NCBI RefSeq assembly: GCF_900177515.1
Contig: NZ_FXAK01000002.1
Span: forward strand, 218,501-282,500
DNA: 64,000 nucleotides
Direction: 5' to 3'
Source: Azospirillum oryzae
GTDB taxonomy: Bacteria > Pseudomonadota > Alphaproteobacteria > Azospirillales > Azospirillaceae
Positions 63,972 through 64,000 of the stretch are shown piece after piece (the stretch's first letter is position 1; each line of letters begins with the position of its first letter). Below the pieces are notes generated by a model, which saw only the letters and a program-made list of their open reading frames with translations, made no database searches and was not told the DNA's origin. The position numbers and the translations under genes were made by a program.

Positions 63972-64000
63972 CTCCTCACGCCGCGTCATGGAAGATGATG

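Overview
The window is uniformly GC-rich, densely packed, single-contig DNA of an alphaproteobacterium. Gene content suggests Rhodospirillales, most likely Azospirillum or a close relative: several TPR-containing glycosyltransferases, a DctA/MaeB C4-dicarboxylate pair, a bacteriophytochrome operon, and a PQQ alcohol dehydrogenase island. The genus is an inference from gene content; no rRNA or tRNA is present to confirm it.

Layout. 0-4 kb: dctA behind a candidate sigma-54 promoter, then maeB. 4.2-12.5 kb: surface or flagellar glycosylation block (two TPR glycosyltransferases, one a tandem double protein, a sugar nucleotidyltransferase and PseG). 12.5-20.2 kb: metabolic and transport genes (glycine-zipper lipoprotein, acyl-CoA synthetase, TauE-like exporter, orphan LivF, TauABC-type transporter, copper genes). 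20.2-24.9 kb: four-gene bacteriophytochrome/response-regulator/HWE-kinase operon. 25.2-28.2 kb: nitronate monooxygenase, a 28-aa membrane protein and an intact IS element with a 5-bp target duplication. 28.3-33.3 kb: ECF sigma/membrane protein/periplasmic sensor operon, Tex, LysE exporter. 33.4-36.9 kb: a phage-type recombination cassette (YqaJ exonuclease, Rad52-like annealing protein, two small proteins) next to an S24-type repressor; the same palindrome lies upstream of both transcription units. 37-40.7 kb: YbjQ, a secreted MetX-like hydrolase, then a less GC-rich patch with an ankyrin protein. 40.7-48.1 kb: EmrAB with a TetR regulator and two operators, a diguanylate cyclase, RodA, and a GH16 protein lacking its acid/base residue. 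48.1-53.9 kb: LivHMG, an L,D-transpeptidase fused to an LprI-like domain, and a third TPR glycosyltransferase.

54.0-64.0 kb is a quinoprotein alcohol-oxidation island. On the minus strand are a PedG/XoxJ-like binding protein, a SoxYZ-like carrier, a metallo-beta-lactamase-fold protein, a PQQ alcohol dehydrogenase with the extra aspartate typical of lanthanide enzymes, a PedF-type cytochrome c and a Cache protein. Divergently on the plus strand is a PedA1A2BC-type ABC system, a family linked to lanthanide uptake in Pseudomonas putida. A shared 18-bp element precedes the cytochrome gene and the binding-protein gene, suggesting common control.

The least explained items are the two-operator recombination cassette, the degenerate metal site of the island's MBL protein, and a REP-like palindrome read as the in-frame linker of the double glycosyltransferase.
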